Positions 1 to 7,762 are shown, counted from the first letter of the stretch. The stretch is DNA of 21,669 bases from Desulfurococcaceae archaeon (GCA_020833085.1 JAJHQY010000004.1:1-21669); one strand, 5' to 3'. Made by a program: numbers and translations. The notes: generated from the letters alone by a model not told the origin.

Positions 1-1
1 C

Positions 2-949
2 GCTAAGTGCGAGAGAGAGGCTACTGTGAGAGTCCCCTACGCTAAGCTTAATCTCTGTAGTGATCACTACGTGGAGTACTTTGAGCGCAGAGTTCTGGGA
101 GTTATTAGCAGGTATAGGCTGTTCAGGGGTGGGGAGAGAGTTCTAGTCGCTGTCTCTGGTGGAAAGGACAGTCTCACAGCACTCCGCGTGCTCTCCAAGT
201 ACAAGAGCGCTCTCGGAGTAGAGCTGGCTGGCGTGCACTTAGATCTCGGCTTGGGGGCGTACTCGGAGGAGTCTAGGAGAGTAGTGTTGGAGTCTTGTAG
301 AGAGAGCGGTGTGGAGTGCTACATTATACCTCTCAGTGAGATACTGGGCTACACTCTCCCAGAGCTAGTGAGGAGGAGTAGGAGGCCCCCCTGTAGCCTC
401 TGCGGGCTAGTTAAGAGGTATCTCTTAAACGCCGCCGCGCTGGAGTGGGGTTTCAGCGTAGTAGTAACGGGCCACCACATGGACGACATACTAGTCTTCA
501 GGCTCAAAGAAGCGCTCACGGGTCAGAGAGAGCGCGAGGCGGCGAAGCTCGCCCCCTTCACGCCCGGCGCGCCCGGACTCTACGCGGCGAGAGCTAGGCC
601 TCTCTACGAGGCCTACGAGTGGGAGATTAAGCTGTACAGTGAGCTCGCGGGAATTAGACACGTGGAGGCGCCGTGCCCGTTTAAGTACAGAGACGTGATC
701 TCAGCTAGCATAGCCGAGATGCTGGAGAAAATAGAGAGGGAAATCCCGGGCTTCAAGATATCACTAGCTAGGAGACTAGCTAAGAGCTCAGCTGGGGATG
801 CTACTAGAGGAGTCACTCCGTGCAAGTACTGCCAAATGCCCTCATCTAGTGGTGTGTGCTCGCTCTGTAGACTAACGCTGAGAACGCACGGAGAGCCAAT
901 GGGCCCCCGCGTGAGGGAGAGACTGAGGGGAGTAGTGAAGACTGAGTAG
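2..949 (+). CDS. ncsA: tRNA 2-thiolation protein, NcsA/TtuA (Ncs6/CTU1) family, 5' end missing
   Basis: Probable tRNA uridine 2-thiolation enzyme, which adenylates U34 (or U54 in TtuA) and transfers sulfur. The PP-loop SGGKDS lies at about residues 44-49 counted from the GTG at 26. TGHHMDD is at 148-154. CSLC (C123, C126) plus C217 in APCPF are placed like the three Fe-S ligands of TtuA/NcsA. A C-terminal zinc finger follows: C266, C269, C278, C281. The reading frame is open to the left edge: before the GTG at 26 it reads AKCEREAT. This looks like the second Cys of the family's N-terminal CxxC zinc ribbon, whose other half is LCSDH at residues 10-14. The GTG at 26 is therefore probably internal, and the true start lies outside the window. 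TtuA and NcsA cannot be separated here. The gene is convergent with the next one. Confidence 0.87.
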   Translation, partial: AKCEREATVRVPYAKLNLCSDHYVEYFERRVLGVISRYRLFRGGERVLVAVSGGKDSLTALRVLSKYKSALGVELAGVHLDLGLGAYSEESRRVVLESCRESGVECYIIPLSEILGYTLPELVRRSRRPPCSLCGLVKRYLLNAAALEWGFSVVVTGHHMDDILVFRLKEALTGQREREAAKLAPFTPGAPGLYAARARPLYEAYEWEIKLYSELAGIRHVEAPCPFKYRDVISASIAEMLEKIEREIPGFKISLARRLAKSSAGDATRGVTPCKYCQMPSSSGVCSLCRLTLRTHGEPMGPRVRERLRGVVKTE

Positions 950-985
950 TCTCGGCATCGCCGGCCGGGACTTGCTTGCCTAGAG

Positions 986-1022
986 GTGTTAGACAGAAAT
1001 TACGTGTTTTTCTGTCTAACAC
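986..1022. repeat. Perfect 14-bp inverted repeat between convergent genes
   Basis: The arm GTGTTAGACAGAAA (986-999) is exactly complementary to TTTCTGTCTAACAC (1009-1022), with a 9-nt loop. It sits in the 112-bp gap between the ends of two convergent genes, so it could act as a bidirectional terminator or 3'-end processing hairpin. Archaeal terminators usually need only T-rich tracts, and no long T run follows the stem on either strand, so the role is open. A protein-binding palindrome is also possible. Confidence 0.6.
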
Positions 1023-1061
1023 TCCGCGAGAAGCCGCTCCGGGAGGGCTCTTAGTGCTCTA

Positions 1062-1832
1062 CTAGTCTTCGCGGCTCACTGTAACTACTACTCTACTCCA
1101 CTCAGGGGGGACTCCCTTGAGGACTGAGATTAGCCCCTTCACCACTGACTTAATAGTGTTCTTGACGAAGGGGTTCAGCGGTATCTCCACGCCGTCTACT
1201 ACTAGACTAGTGCCCCCACTAGCTACTGGGCACCACGAGGCCGCGCCCCTAGTGTACGCCTCTACGAGCTCTCTACAAGTAGCATAGCCGCACTTACCGC
1301 AGTCTAGTCTCGGTGTCTGCTGTAAGTAGTGCTCTAGTACGCGGGTCTCTACGAGCTCTACGAGTTCTCGGATACTACTCGGCTTCACGACCCTCACGCC
1401 CAGAGCGCTCTGATCTACCGGGCTCTCGCCAGTGTACACTACTACTAGCGGCTTAACGCCCCCCGCGAGCAGCTCCTCTACTTCACTCTCACTAGACGCT
1501 ACTACTACCACGTCGCCTAGACTGCTCTCGCGAAACCCCTCAACAACCACGATAGGCGTCTTAGCGTAGACGACCGCGTCTTCGAGCAGGTCCCTGTGCC
1601 CCCTCACGTAAACGAGTGCTAGGCCGCTCGAGGAGACAACTACAGTCTCGGCACCGCTCTCCAAGTACCTCTTCGAGTCCTTCTCCTCGAGACTCACCGA
1701 GCTGGCAGCGTGTTTCACCACACCCACTCTGTACCCGCGAGCCCTGAGCTCCCTCACGAGGAGCGACGCGGTAGCCGTCTTCCCAGCCCCCGACCTAGCC
1801 GAGACGAACCTGACGACGTATGGTACAGGCAC
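1062..1832 (-). CDS. mobB: MobB-like GTP-binding protein with C-terminal Fe-S cluster domain
   Basis: P-loop protein of the molybdopterin-guanine dinucleotide biosynthesis B family, which assists attachment of GMP to molybdopterin for Mo/W enzymes. Walker A GAGKT is at residues 15-19, and the typical MobB stretch VVKHA is at 38-42. KDSKRYLESGA at 51-61 and VVVEGF at 95-100 also match. Beyond the usual MobB length comes a cysteine cluster C178-x2-C181-x4-C186-x14-C201. This resembles the Fe-S domain of RnfB- and AcsC-type proteins. About 45 further residues follow, with IPLNPFV at 217-223. The GTG start is preceded by GGTG with a 7-nt spacer. There is no other molybdopterin gene in the window. 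The fold is clear; the role of the Fe-S domain is inferred. Confidence 0.8.
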   Translation of the reverse strand: MPVPYVVRFVSARSGAGKTATASLLVRELRARGYRVGVVKHAASSVSLEEKDSKRYLESGAETVVVSSSGLALVYVRGHRDLLEDAVVYAKTPIVVVEGFRESSLGDVVVVASSESEVEELLAGGVKPLVVVYTGESPVDQSALGVRVVKPSSIRELVELVETRVLEHYLQQTPRLDCGKCGYATCRELVEAYTRGAASWCPVASGGTSLVVDGVEIPLNPFVKNTIKSVVKGLISVLKGVPPEWSRVVVTVSRED

Positions 1833-1870
1833 GAGTACACACCGCTGAGGAGACTCAGAGGAGAGGCTGG

Positions 1871-1887
1871 GTAAAAAGCAGAAAAGC
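1871..1887 (-). terminator. T-rich tract after the sugar ABC operon
   Basis: On the minus strand this reads GCTTTTCTGCTTTTTAC, 20-40 nt beyond the stop of the last transporter gene. Runs of T are typical archaeal terminators. The same tract could serve as a weak TATA element for the mobB-like gene downstream. No stem-loop is evident. Confidence 0.4.
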
Positions 1888-1909
1888 GTAGTAGGAGTGG
1901 CGCGAGTAC

Positions 1910-2764
1910 TCAGCCCTTGACTATTCCGCGCCTGTAGGCCTCTCCAATGTACTTCTGCGCCACTACGAAGAGCACTACTATTGGTACGGCGTAGAGTAGC
2001 GAGGCGGCCGCGTATGTCGAGGGGTTATCTATGCCAACAGGCCCCATAGCTACTCTGAAAATAAACCTCCCCAGCGTGTTTAAGCCTAGTATATCGGCTA
2101 TTATGAACTCGCCCCACGCCCCCATAAACGCGAACATGGCTATTATTATGAAAGCCGACTTCGAGGCCGGCAGAGTGATCTTGAATATTATGTCAAACCA
2201 GCTGGCACCATCTATAAACGCCGCCTCGTCTAGCTCTTTGGGGAGCTGGTCAAAGTAGCTCTTCATAAGCCACGTCTGGAATGGAACCATTCCAGAGACG
2301 TATATGAATGCCAGAGTGTAGAGGTGGAAGAGGCTAATACCGTAAGCGGCTAGTCTCAGCAGGAATATGTAGAGTGCTAGTATGGCTATAATGCCGAGCC
2401 CCCCTCCCGCCTGGCTCACAATTAAGTATATGTAGAGCACTGTGTTCTTGCCTAGAAACTCGAACCTCGAGAACCCGTACGCGGCTGGTATTATTACCGC
2501 TATTGCAAGTATAATAGTCATAGTAGCGACTATTAGCGTGTTTCTCAGAGCCTCGTAGAACTCCCAGTTACCGAGGATGTACCTAAACTTCTCTAGCGTG
2601 ACACCGTACTTGAATAAGTCGCCGAGACTACTCAGCATTTCCTCTCTTGGTAGTAGAGCCTGCGCTACAATGTATACTAGCGGGTAGACTATAGAAGTCA
2701 CTATGAACACCGCGATTACTGTCACAGCTATTTTGAGTAGAGTATAAGAGGTTCTCGCAGTCAC
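1910..2764 (-). CDS. ABC sugar transporter permease, MalG type
   Basis: Inner-membrane permease of a carbohydrate uptake ABC transporter (BPD_transp_1 family). About six membrane segments are visible. Near the C-terminus is the cytoplasmic EAA loop that docks the ATPase, seen as DEAAFIDGASW and then KITLP. GAWGEF and the ending YRRGIVKG are typical of MalG. I place the start at GTG 2764, six nt after AGGTG (2775-2771). The ATG at 2770 overlaps that ribosome-binding site, and an upstream ATG at 2800 would lie inside the preceding gene. The stop of the MalF-like gene (TGA 2772-2770) is inside the same site, so translation is probably coupled. Third and last gene of the operon; no ATPase gene follows. 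Substrate unknown, probably a mono- or oligosaccharide. Confidence 0.9.
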   Translation of the reverse strand: MTARTSYTLLKIAVTVIAVFIVTSIVYPLVYIVAQALLPREEMLSSLGDLFKYGVTLEKFRYILGNWEFYEALRNTLIVATMTIILAIAVIIPAAYGFSRFEFLGKNTVLYIYLIVSQAGGGLGIIAILALYIFLLRLAAYGISLFHLYTLAFIYVSGMVPFQTWLMKSYFDQLPKELDEAAFIDGASWFDIIFKITLPASKSAFIIIAMFAFMGAWGEFIIADILGLNTLGRFIFRVAMGPVGIDNPSTYAAASLLYAVPIVVLFVVAQKYIGEAYRRGIVKG

Positions 2765-2769
2765 GAACA

Positions 2770-4206
2770 TCACCTCATTCTGCGACTCACAATAAACCAT
2801 ATTGACACGTAGAGTAGTATTATGAGAATTACAACTAGGTAGAGTGACGCCGCGTACCCGTACTCCCAGTCAATCATGATCTTGTTGTAGCCGAATACAA
2901 TCAGCATCTCGTTCTTAGGCCCCACGGCCTCTCCGACACCGGAAATGTATATTCGGCCGACGGGGCCAGCGCCGTTTATAACTAGTGGTACTAGAAAAGC
3001 CTGTAGAGACGCGCCTGTTGTGAGAATAGTTGCTAGTGTCACCGGCTTTGCTATTAGTGGAAAGACTACTTTAAAGAGCCTGTCTCGCAACCCAGCACCG
3101 TCAACTAGCGCCGCCTCAATAACGTCTTTTGAGAGCCCGCTGAGAGCACCCATAGTCACAGTCATGATGAAGGGGTATGCCAGCCACGCCTCGAACAAGT
3201 TGTATATTAAGAAGGCGTGCCACTCGTTGGTGTTTATATTGATATTCAGCGCTCTACCAAGCTGACCGCTCGGTAGTGAGAGGAATTTCCACGTTATAGC
3301 TGAGAGTAGGAATGGCAGAGCCCACGGCACTAGGAGCAGTGCTCTCAGCGCTTTCCTACCGTATATTAGTGGAGACGAGTAGAAGAGCGCGAGGAGCACT
3401 CCTATAGACACTTTCAGCGGGACACTAGTAGCCACAAAGAGCAGTGTCTTGTAGAGCGCGTTGTAGAATCTGGGGTCTCCTCTAAGCCTCTCGAAGTTCC
3501 CCGTGCCAATGTACTTCAACTCGAGTCTATCTAGCTCCCTCTCAGCGCTCTCAGTAAAAGCGTTGAGGTAGCCCTCGTAGTCAGCCTCTAGTTTACTAAA
3601 GAACTCTCTAAGCTTAGTTATTAGAGACAGCGCGCTCACGGCATCCCTGTAGAGGTCTCTAGCTTCTCCAGCACTGTAGAGTGGTAGCACGCGAACTGAT
3701 ATCATGTAGAGACTAGTGAGGTCGTCTAAGACCCTTCCGGGTATGAGCTCTAATTTCGTTGAGAATCCCAGTTTAGTGCAGTCAAAGGCCTCTAGCACGT
3801 GTACTCTAATGTCTCTAATTCTGGGGGATAACCTGTCAATGTTATTAACGTAGGGCTCTAGCTCACTCCACGCGCCACCACTCTCGAGAGCACTCTTGAT
3901 CGCTGTGAAGTTGCCCTCTAGACTCTCGAGAATGCTCTCTACTCTCCTCAGTAGCTCTACAGCCCTCTCCCTGTGCTCAGTAGAAGTCTCTAAGTACTGG
4001 GCGCACGCAATAGCGTTTTTGAGGTCTTGTATCTTCTCGGGGTTGGGAAGAATATTGTATCTATCAGCATTCGTAAACGCTATTCCAATAGAGAAGACCA
4101 TTGGCCATATATTGAAGAACAAGTAGAGTACTAGACTAGGTAACACGAGGAGGAGAGCTACTCTCGTGGGAAAAAGAATTTTACGAGTAGGGGGTTTACT
4201 AGGCAT
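2770..4206 (-). CDS. ABC sugar transporter permease, MalF type, with large extracytoplasmic insertion
   Basis: Partner permease of the sugar importer. The first membrane helix is at about residues 15-42. The remaining helices start near 248, and the EAA loop is at 364-387 (EAALVDGAG, then FPLIAKP). Between helix 1 and the conserved GDPRFYNALYKTLLF stretch (243-257) lie about 185 extra residues (about 48-235). They are rich in Glu, Leu, Lys and Arg and look alpha-helical, with two cysteines (C68, C143) that might pair. At 478 residues the protein is far longer than the usual ~300. Escherichia coli MalF has its P2 loop at the equivalent position, but that loop is a beta-sandwich, so similarity is of position only. 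The insertion may contact the binding protein outside the cell. ATG start; 26 bp after the binding-protein gene; no clear AGGTG. Confidence 0.88.
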   Translation of the reverse strand: MPSKPPTRKILFPTRVALLLVLPSLVLYLFFNIWPMVFSIGIAFTNADRYNILPNPEKIQDLKNAIACAQYLETSTEHRERAVELLRRVESILESLEGNFTAIKSALESGGAWSELEPYVNNIDRLSPRIRDIRVHVLEAFDCTKLGFSTKLELIPGRVLDDLTSLYMISVRVLPLYSAGEARDLYRDAVSALSLITKLREFFSKLEADYEGYLNAFTESAERELDRLELKYIGTGNFERLRGDPRFYNALYKTLLFVATSVPLKVSIGVLLALFYSSPLIYGRKALRALLLVPWALPFLLSAITWKFLSLPSGQLGRALNININTNEWHAFLIYNLFEAWLAYPFIMTVTMGALSGLSKDVIEAALVDGAGLRDRLFKVVFPLIAKPVTLATILTTGASLQAFLVPLVINGAGPVGRIYISGVGEAVGPKNEMLIVFGYNKIMIDWEYGYAASLYLVVILIILLYVSIWFIVSRRMR

Positions 4207-4232
4207 GCTCTATAAACCCCGTACTGTCCTCG

Positions 4233-5723
4233 TTAACCCCCTATTTTCTGGAGTATTTCGGCCTGAGCGGCGTCTAACTGCTCATCTACTACTGCTATAG
4301 CTCTCTCAACAGCCTGGTCTTCTGAGAGGCCCTCTTGCAGCGCCTTAGCGTACTCACTCCATATTGCCTGGAAGTACCTGTCCGCACCCCAGACTTTTTG
4401 CATATCCGCGTCATTAGGCATAGGCTTCGTCACGAGGACTTGGTTGTAGAACCCCGTTATCACCTTGTAGAGGGGGTTCACGTCTGCGCGAGCTTTAACG
4501 TACTCCGCTACACTGATCTTGACCGGCACGTAGCCGTTCTCGTCCACGAACACTAGGAGCGCCTCGTCACTTAGAGCCACGTAGAGAACGAAGAGTATTG
4601 ACGCGTATGTCCTCTCAATACCCCCAGTCTCGGCCATTACTGAAATGTAGAGGTTTCTAAATCCACTCCAGGGCTTGGGGACTTTGTCGTCTATTTTCGG
4701 GAAGGGTATTACTGTGAAGTTGTCTAGTCCAAGAGCGTCTCTTACATACGCCATGTCCCAGGGACCGGAGATGTAGAAGGGCGTCTTCCCCTCGATAAAC
4801 AGCTCTCTCTGGTACTCGTGGCTCAAGTCACCCACGTACATGTACCTCAAGACATTACTAATAAAGAACTTAACGCCCTCTTTAGTAGCAGTTGAGTTTA
4901 TAGCTAGTTTAGGTACTAGTGTCGGGTCGTAGAAGTACCCGCCAAAAGCCGTGACCCAGGCGTTTATGTGGTACATTCCAATTAACTGACCACTAATTCC
5001 ATATGTGCCCTCCGCGGGCTTGTAGAACTGCTCCATAATGGATTTCAGCTCGCTAAATGTAGTGGGTGGCTGGGGTACTAGTCTAGTGTTGACGTATATT
5101 GCTAGGGCCTCTCCAGCGTAGGGTAGCCCCCACGTCTTCAGCCTGTAAGTCACAGCTGACATCGCGACTGGTATAATGTACTCTGATATCTTACTCACAG
5201 CGTCTGCTCCAATGTAGTCTTCTAGCGCTATAATGTACTCCGCGTCAGCCATGTAGCCGATCCAGTCGTGAGCCCACGAGAAGACGTCGGGGGCTTGACC
5301 TACGTACGCCGCGCGCTCCTCCTTGGGGAGGGCCGCTATAGCCACTATTTTAGTCTGCATCGACCCCCAGTCAGCGTACTCGAGCACTCTGACGTCTATT
5401 CCGGGGTACTCTCTCTCAAACATGTCAATGACTTTGTAGAACGCCGGCCTCTCTTTCATGGCGTGTGCTAGCCCGAAGTATATTGTAACGCTAACTTCAC
5501 CTCTCTTGGCTTTCTCCACGAACTCGGCGAAGGACGCGGGGACTGTGAGGCTCACGTTTCCAATAGTTACCTGAGCTGGCCCTGTGGGGGGTGGTGTTGG
5601 AGTAGGTGTGGGAGCTGGGGTGGGCCATCCGCGAGTGAGTATTAGAGCTGCTGCCGCTGCCACGACTATTACTACTACGAGAATTACAGCTGTAGTTTTG
5701 GATATAGCCTCCCTTCTAGACAA
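4233..5723 (-). CDS. Extracellular sugar-binding protein of ABC transporter (family 1)
   Basis: Solute-binding lipoprotein-like component (SBP_bac_1/MalE type) that captures a sugar outside the cell and delivers it to the two permeases downstream. The N-terminus is SRREAISKTTAV followed by about 20 hydrophobic residues. This matches an archaeal class III (prepilin-like) signal peptide with probable cleavage in EA/IS. A Pro/Thr linker of about 14 residues follows. The mature domain has family features such as GLPYAGEALAIYVNT and the FYISGPWDMAYV region. I choose TTG 5723, six nt after AGGTG; the in-frame GTG at 5732 lies inside that ribosome-binding site. First gene of the operon, with a promoter carrying two palindromes upstream. 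Substrate not determinable from sequence. Confidence 0.88.
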   Translation of the reverse strand: MSRREAISKTTAVILVVVIVVAAAAALILTRGWPTPAPTPTPTPPPTGPAQVTIGNVSLTVPASFAEFVEKAKRGEVSVTIYFGLAHAMKERPAFYKVIDMFEREYPGIDVRVLEYADWGSMQTKIVAIAALPKEERAAYVGQAPDVFSWAHDWIGYMADAEYIIALEDYIGADAVSKISEYIIPVAMSAVTYRLKTWGLPYAGEALAIYVNTRLVPQPPTTFSELKSIMEQFYKPAEGTYGISGQLIGMYHINAWVTAFGGYFYDPTLVPKLAINSTATKEGVKFFISNVLRYMYVGDLSHEYQRELFIEGKTPFYISGPWDMAYVRDALGLDNFTVIPFPKIDDKVPKPWSGFRNLYISVMAETGGIERTYASILFVLYVALSDEALLVFVDENGYVPVKISVAEYVKARADVNPLYKVITGFYNQVLVTKPMPNDADMQKVWGADRYFQAIWSEYAKALQEGLSEDQAVERAIAVVDEQLDAAQAEILQKIGG

Positions 5724-5742
5724 GTAGGTCACCTACTGTGTA

Positions 5743-5759
5743 TCTAGAGAGCCTCTAGA
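5743..5759. promoter_or_regulatory. Palindromic operator 1 upstream of the sugar ABC operon
   Basis: TCTAGAG-AGC-CTCTAGA is a perfect 7-bp inverted repeat with a 3-nt centre. It lies between a TATA-like element (5760-5769) and the binding-protein start, where a repressor would block transcription. A copy with one mismatch over 15 bases lies 46 bp further upstream. Binding is inferred, not shown. Confidence 0.5.
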
Positions 5760-5778
5760 CTTATAAACGTTATATAGG
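5760..5778 (-). promoter_or_regulatory. TATA-box region of the sugar ABC operon
   Basis: The minus strand reads CCTATATAACGTTTATAAG, which holds two overlapping TATA-like boxes. The one at 5769-5760 would place the transcript start near 5738, giving a leader of about 15 nt that still contains the AGGTG site. The two palindromic operators flank this region. Confidence 0.5.
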
Positions 5779-5789
5779 TATTTGGATGC

Positions 5790-5804
5790 CTAGAGAGCTT
5801 CTAG
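5790..5804. promoter_or_regulatory. Palindromic operator 2, near-copy of operator 1
   Basis: CTAGA-GAGCT-TCTAG is an inverted repeat with 5-bp arms. It differs from 5744-5758 at one base, and both copies are followed by ACTT and then TAA after one or two bases. The 46-bp spacing is a little over four helical turns. It lies upstream of the TATA elements, so it fits activation or cooperative binding. Confidence 0.45.
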
Positions 5805-5860
5805 ACTTGTAAGTCTGCTTTTAAGCACGGGATAGGCTCTGACTATGGGTGGTGAAAGGC

Positions 5861-5870
5861 GTTTATTTAG
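5861..5870 (+). promoter_or_regulatory. TATA box for the medium-chain dehydrogenase
   Basis: GTTTATTTAG is centred about 26 bp before position 5891. That predicts a leader of roughly 12 nt carrying GGTG (5892-5895) ahead of the GTG start at 5903. Confidence 0.4.
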
Positions 5871-5902
5871 ACCGAGGCTGTCCACACTACTGGTGTTAGC
5901 TA

Positions 5903-6889
5903 GTGAAGGCACTACTACTCCACGCTCCCTACACTGCTAGTATTAGTGCTGTGGAGGCTCCGAGGCCTCCTCCCGGCTGGGTTCTCGTCAGGACTCTAGC
6001 TGTGGGTATTTGTGGAACAGACAAGGCCTTCTACACGGGGAGGTATCCGCTCTTCAAGAAGCCACTAATACCCGGACACGAAGTCGCCGGTGTAGTCGTG
6101 AGTCCTAGTGCCCTCGAGGGCAGAGTTGTAGTGAGCGAGATTAACTTTCCCTGTGGCGAGTGCTACTACTGCAGACTCGGGCTCTACACACACTGCCCCC
6201 GGAAGAAGACTCTGGGCATAGACTTCGACGGGGGCTTCGCGGAGTACTTCACAGCCCCGCTCTCGGCACTGCACAGCGTAGACGGCGTAGACCCAGTAGT
6301 AGCTACTCAAATCGAGCCACTCGCCGCCGTGCTAAACGCCCTCAGCCAGTGCCCCGTGTCGCCAGTATCTCGAGTAGCCGTTATTGGAACAGGCAATTTA
6401 GCACACCTCACAGTACAGGTCTTGAAGGCCAGTGGAGTAGAGCCCGTAGTGGTCGCCAGGCGTAGTAGTAGAAAGGCCAAGTACTTCACTAGTCTAGGCG
6501 TGAGAGTAGTCTTTGAAGACGAGCTTGCCGAGTACACTAAGAGCGAGACTCCGGAGGGCCTCGGCTTCGACGTGGTCTTCGAGACTAGTGGCGACCCGAG
6601 CGCGCTCAACACAGCAATTACTATTACAAGACCCCGTGGAGTAGTGCACTTAAAGTCCACGCCGGGCGAGCTCTTCAGAGTAGACATGACGAGGGCTGTT
6701 GTGAAAGAACTGAGAATTATTGGTACTAGGTGTGGGGGGTTTAGGGAGTTTAAGAGGGCTATTGAGCTCGTTAGGAGCGGTGTAGTAAAGCCCCTAGTGA
6801 CTACTGTGTATGAGGGTATTGAGAGGGGCGTTGAAGCCCTCGAGAGGAGTATTCGCGGCGAGGACCTCAAAGTCGTAGTTAAGATCTAG
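5903..6889 (+). CDS. Zinc-dependent medium-chain alcohol/polyol dehydrogenase
   Basis: Member of the zinc-containing MDR superfamily (alcohol, threonine, sorbitol and glucose dehydrogenases). Catalytic zinc ligands are visible as C37 in GICGTD and H59-E60 in GHEVAG. E138 in QIEPLA lies in the usual region of the further ligand. The structural zinc site is C84, C87, C90, C98. The Rossmann fold starts at VAVIGTGNLAHLTV (158-171). The second strand ends in ARRSSRK (185-191): basic residues there, rather than an acidic one, suggest NADP(H). The full length of 328 residues is normal. The start GTG has GGTG 7 nt upstream. It is transcribed away from the sugar importer, from a shared 170-bp region, so it may oxidise the imported sugar or its product. 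That link and the exact substrate are inferred. Confidence 0.87.
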   Translation: MKALLLHAPYTASISAVEAPRPPPGWVLVRTLAVGICGTDKAFYTGRYPLFKKPLIPGHEVAGVVVSPSALEGRVVVSEINFPCGECYYCRLGLYTHCPRKKTLGIDFDGGFAEYFTAPLSALHSVDGVDPVVATQIEPLAAVLNALSQCPVSPVSRVAVIGTGNLAHLTVQVLKASGVEPVVVARRSSRKAKYFTSLGVRVVFEDELAEYTKSETPEGLGFDVVFETSGDPSALNTAITITRPRGVVHLKSTPGELFRVDMTRAVVKELRIIGTRCGGFREFKRAIELVRSGVVKPLVTTVYEGIERGVEALERSIRGEDLKVVVKI

Positions 6890-6943
6890 CTCGCTGAGAG
6901 GCCCGAGGTCCTCGAGGAGCCCGAGGAGCGGTTGCCGAGAGCC

Positions 6944-7762
6944 TCAGAGTTGAAGTCTCTTCTCCAGCTCCCTGGCGAGGTCTACTACTCTAATAGGCCT
7001 TCCAAGCCCCAGTTTAACCCCTATGACTGTCACTTGGAGAGGCGTGTAGTTGTTTGACTCCAAGAACTCGACATCGCCTATTACATCCTCGGGCTTGGAG
7101 TCTCTGAGAATAACACCGCTCTTCATGAATACTACTCGAGTAGCCAGCTCGGAGATTAGCTGTAAGTCGTGTGTAATTAAGACTACTGCGTGCCCCTTTT
7201 TAGTAAGCTCCTTGAAGACCTGGAGTAGCTGCAGGCTCCTCTTGTAGTCAATACCGGCAAAGGGCTCGTCTAGCACAAAGACATCCGGCTTAATTGCTAG
7301 TAGTGTCGCTATTGCGAGCCTGTGTCTCTCACCAAAACTCAGCACGTGAGGCGACATGTCGAGTGGCTTCTTCAAGTCAACAACTTCGAGAGCCCACTTA
7401 ATTCTCTCCTCGATCTCCGCGTCTCTAAAGCCGAGTTTCTTCAAGCCGACGCTGAGCTCGTCTCTAATAGTCGCTGAGTATATCTGGGAGTCGGGGTTCT
7501 GGAAGAGGTAGCCCACGTGCCTCGCGATCTTAGATGTCGGTGTCCTCCTCGTGTCCATGCCGAGTACGAGAACTCTGCCCTTTACCGGTTTTAGTAGCCC
7601 ATTTAAGTGCTTAGCTAGAGTAGTCTTGCCAGCACCCGTCTCCCCGATAACCCCAATGAACTCTCCACGCTTAATCTCCAGGCTTACTCCTCTCAGCACC
7701 CAGTCTTGCTTCTTCGTGTACTTAAACCACACGTTTTCAACGCTAATTAGAGGCTCGCTCAC
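6944..7762 (-). CDS. ecfA: ECF transporter ATPase (EcfA, second subunit)
   Basis: ATP-binding subunit of an energy-coupling-factor transporter (CbiO/EcfA family). Walker A GETGAGKTT is at residues 40-48. The Q-loop stretch LFQNPDSQIYSAT is typical of EcfA. The signature is LSFGERHRLAIA, and VFVLDEPFAGID gives Walker B and D-loop, followed by the switch histidine in ITHD. It is the last gene of the cluster. Its GTG start overlaps the stop of the other ATPase by 4 nt (GTGA), with GAGGTG 7 nt upstream. The two non-identical ATPases should form a heterodimer that docks on EcfT. Convergent with the dehydrogenase on the other strand. Confidence 0.92.
   Translation of the reverse strand: MSEPLISVENVWFKYTKKQDWVLRGVSLEIKRGEFIGVIGETGAGKTTLAKHLNGLLKPVKGRVLVLGMDTRRTPTSKIARHVGYLFQNPDSQIYSATIRDELSVGLKKLGFRDAEIEERIKWALEVVDLKKPLDMSPHVLSFGERHRLAIATLLAIKPDVFVLDEPFAGIDYKRSLQLLQVFKELTKKGHAVVLITHDLQLISELATRVVFMKSGVILRDSKPEDVIGDVEFLESNNYTPLQVTVIGVKLGLGRPIRVVDLARELEKRLQL

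Noticed and set aside
26..949. Complete ncsA-like gene starting at GTG 26
   Set aside because: The frame continues upstream to the window edge with KCEREAT, which fits the family's N-terminal zinc ribbon, so the gene is truncated by the window.
6307..6870. Open frame of 187 codons on the minus strand
   Set aside because: It lies entirely inside the zinc dehydrogenase gene, has a Ser/Thr/Pro-rich low-complexity translation and no recognisable domain; it is a shadow of the real gene.
6890..6943. GCCCGAGG direct repeats and CCTCGAGG in the convergent gap
   Set aside because: Short, GC-rich and degenerate; likely chance in a sequence rich in CGAG and GAGG.
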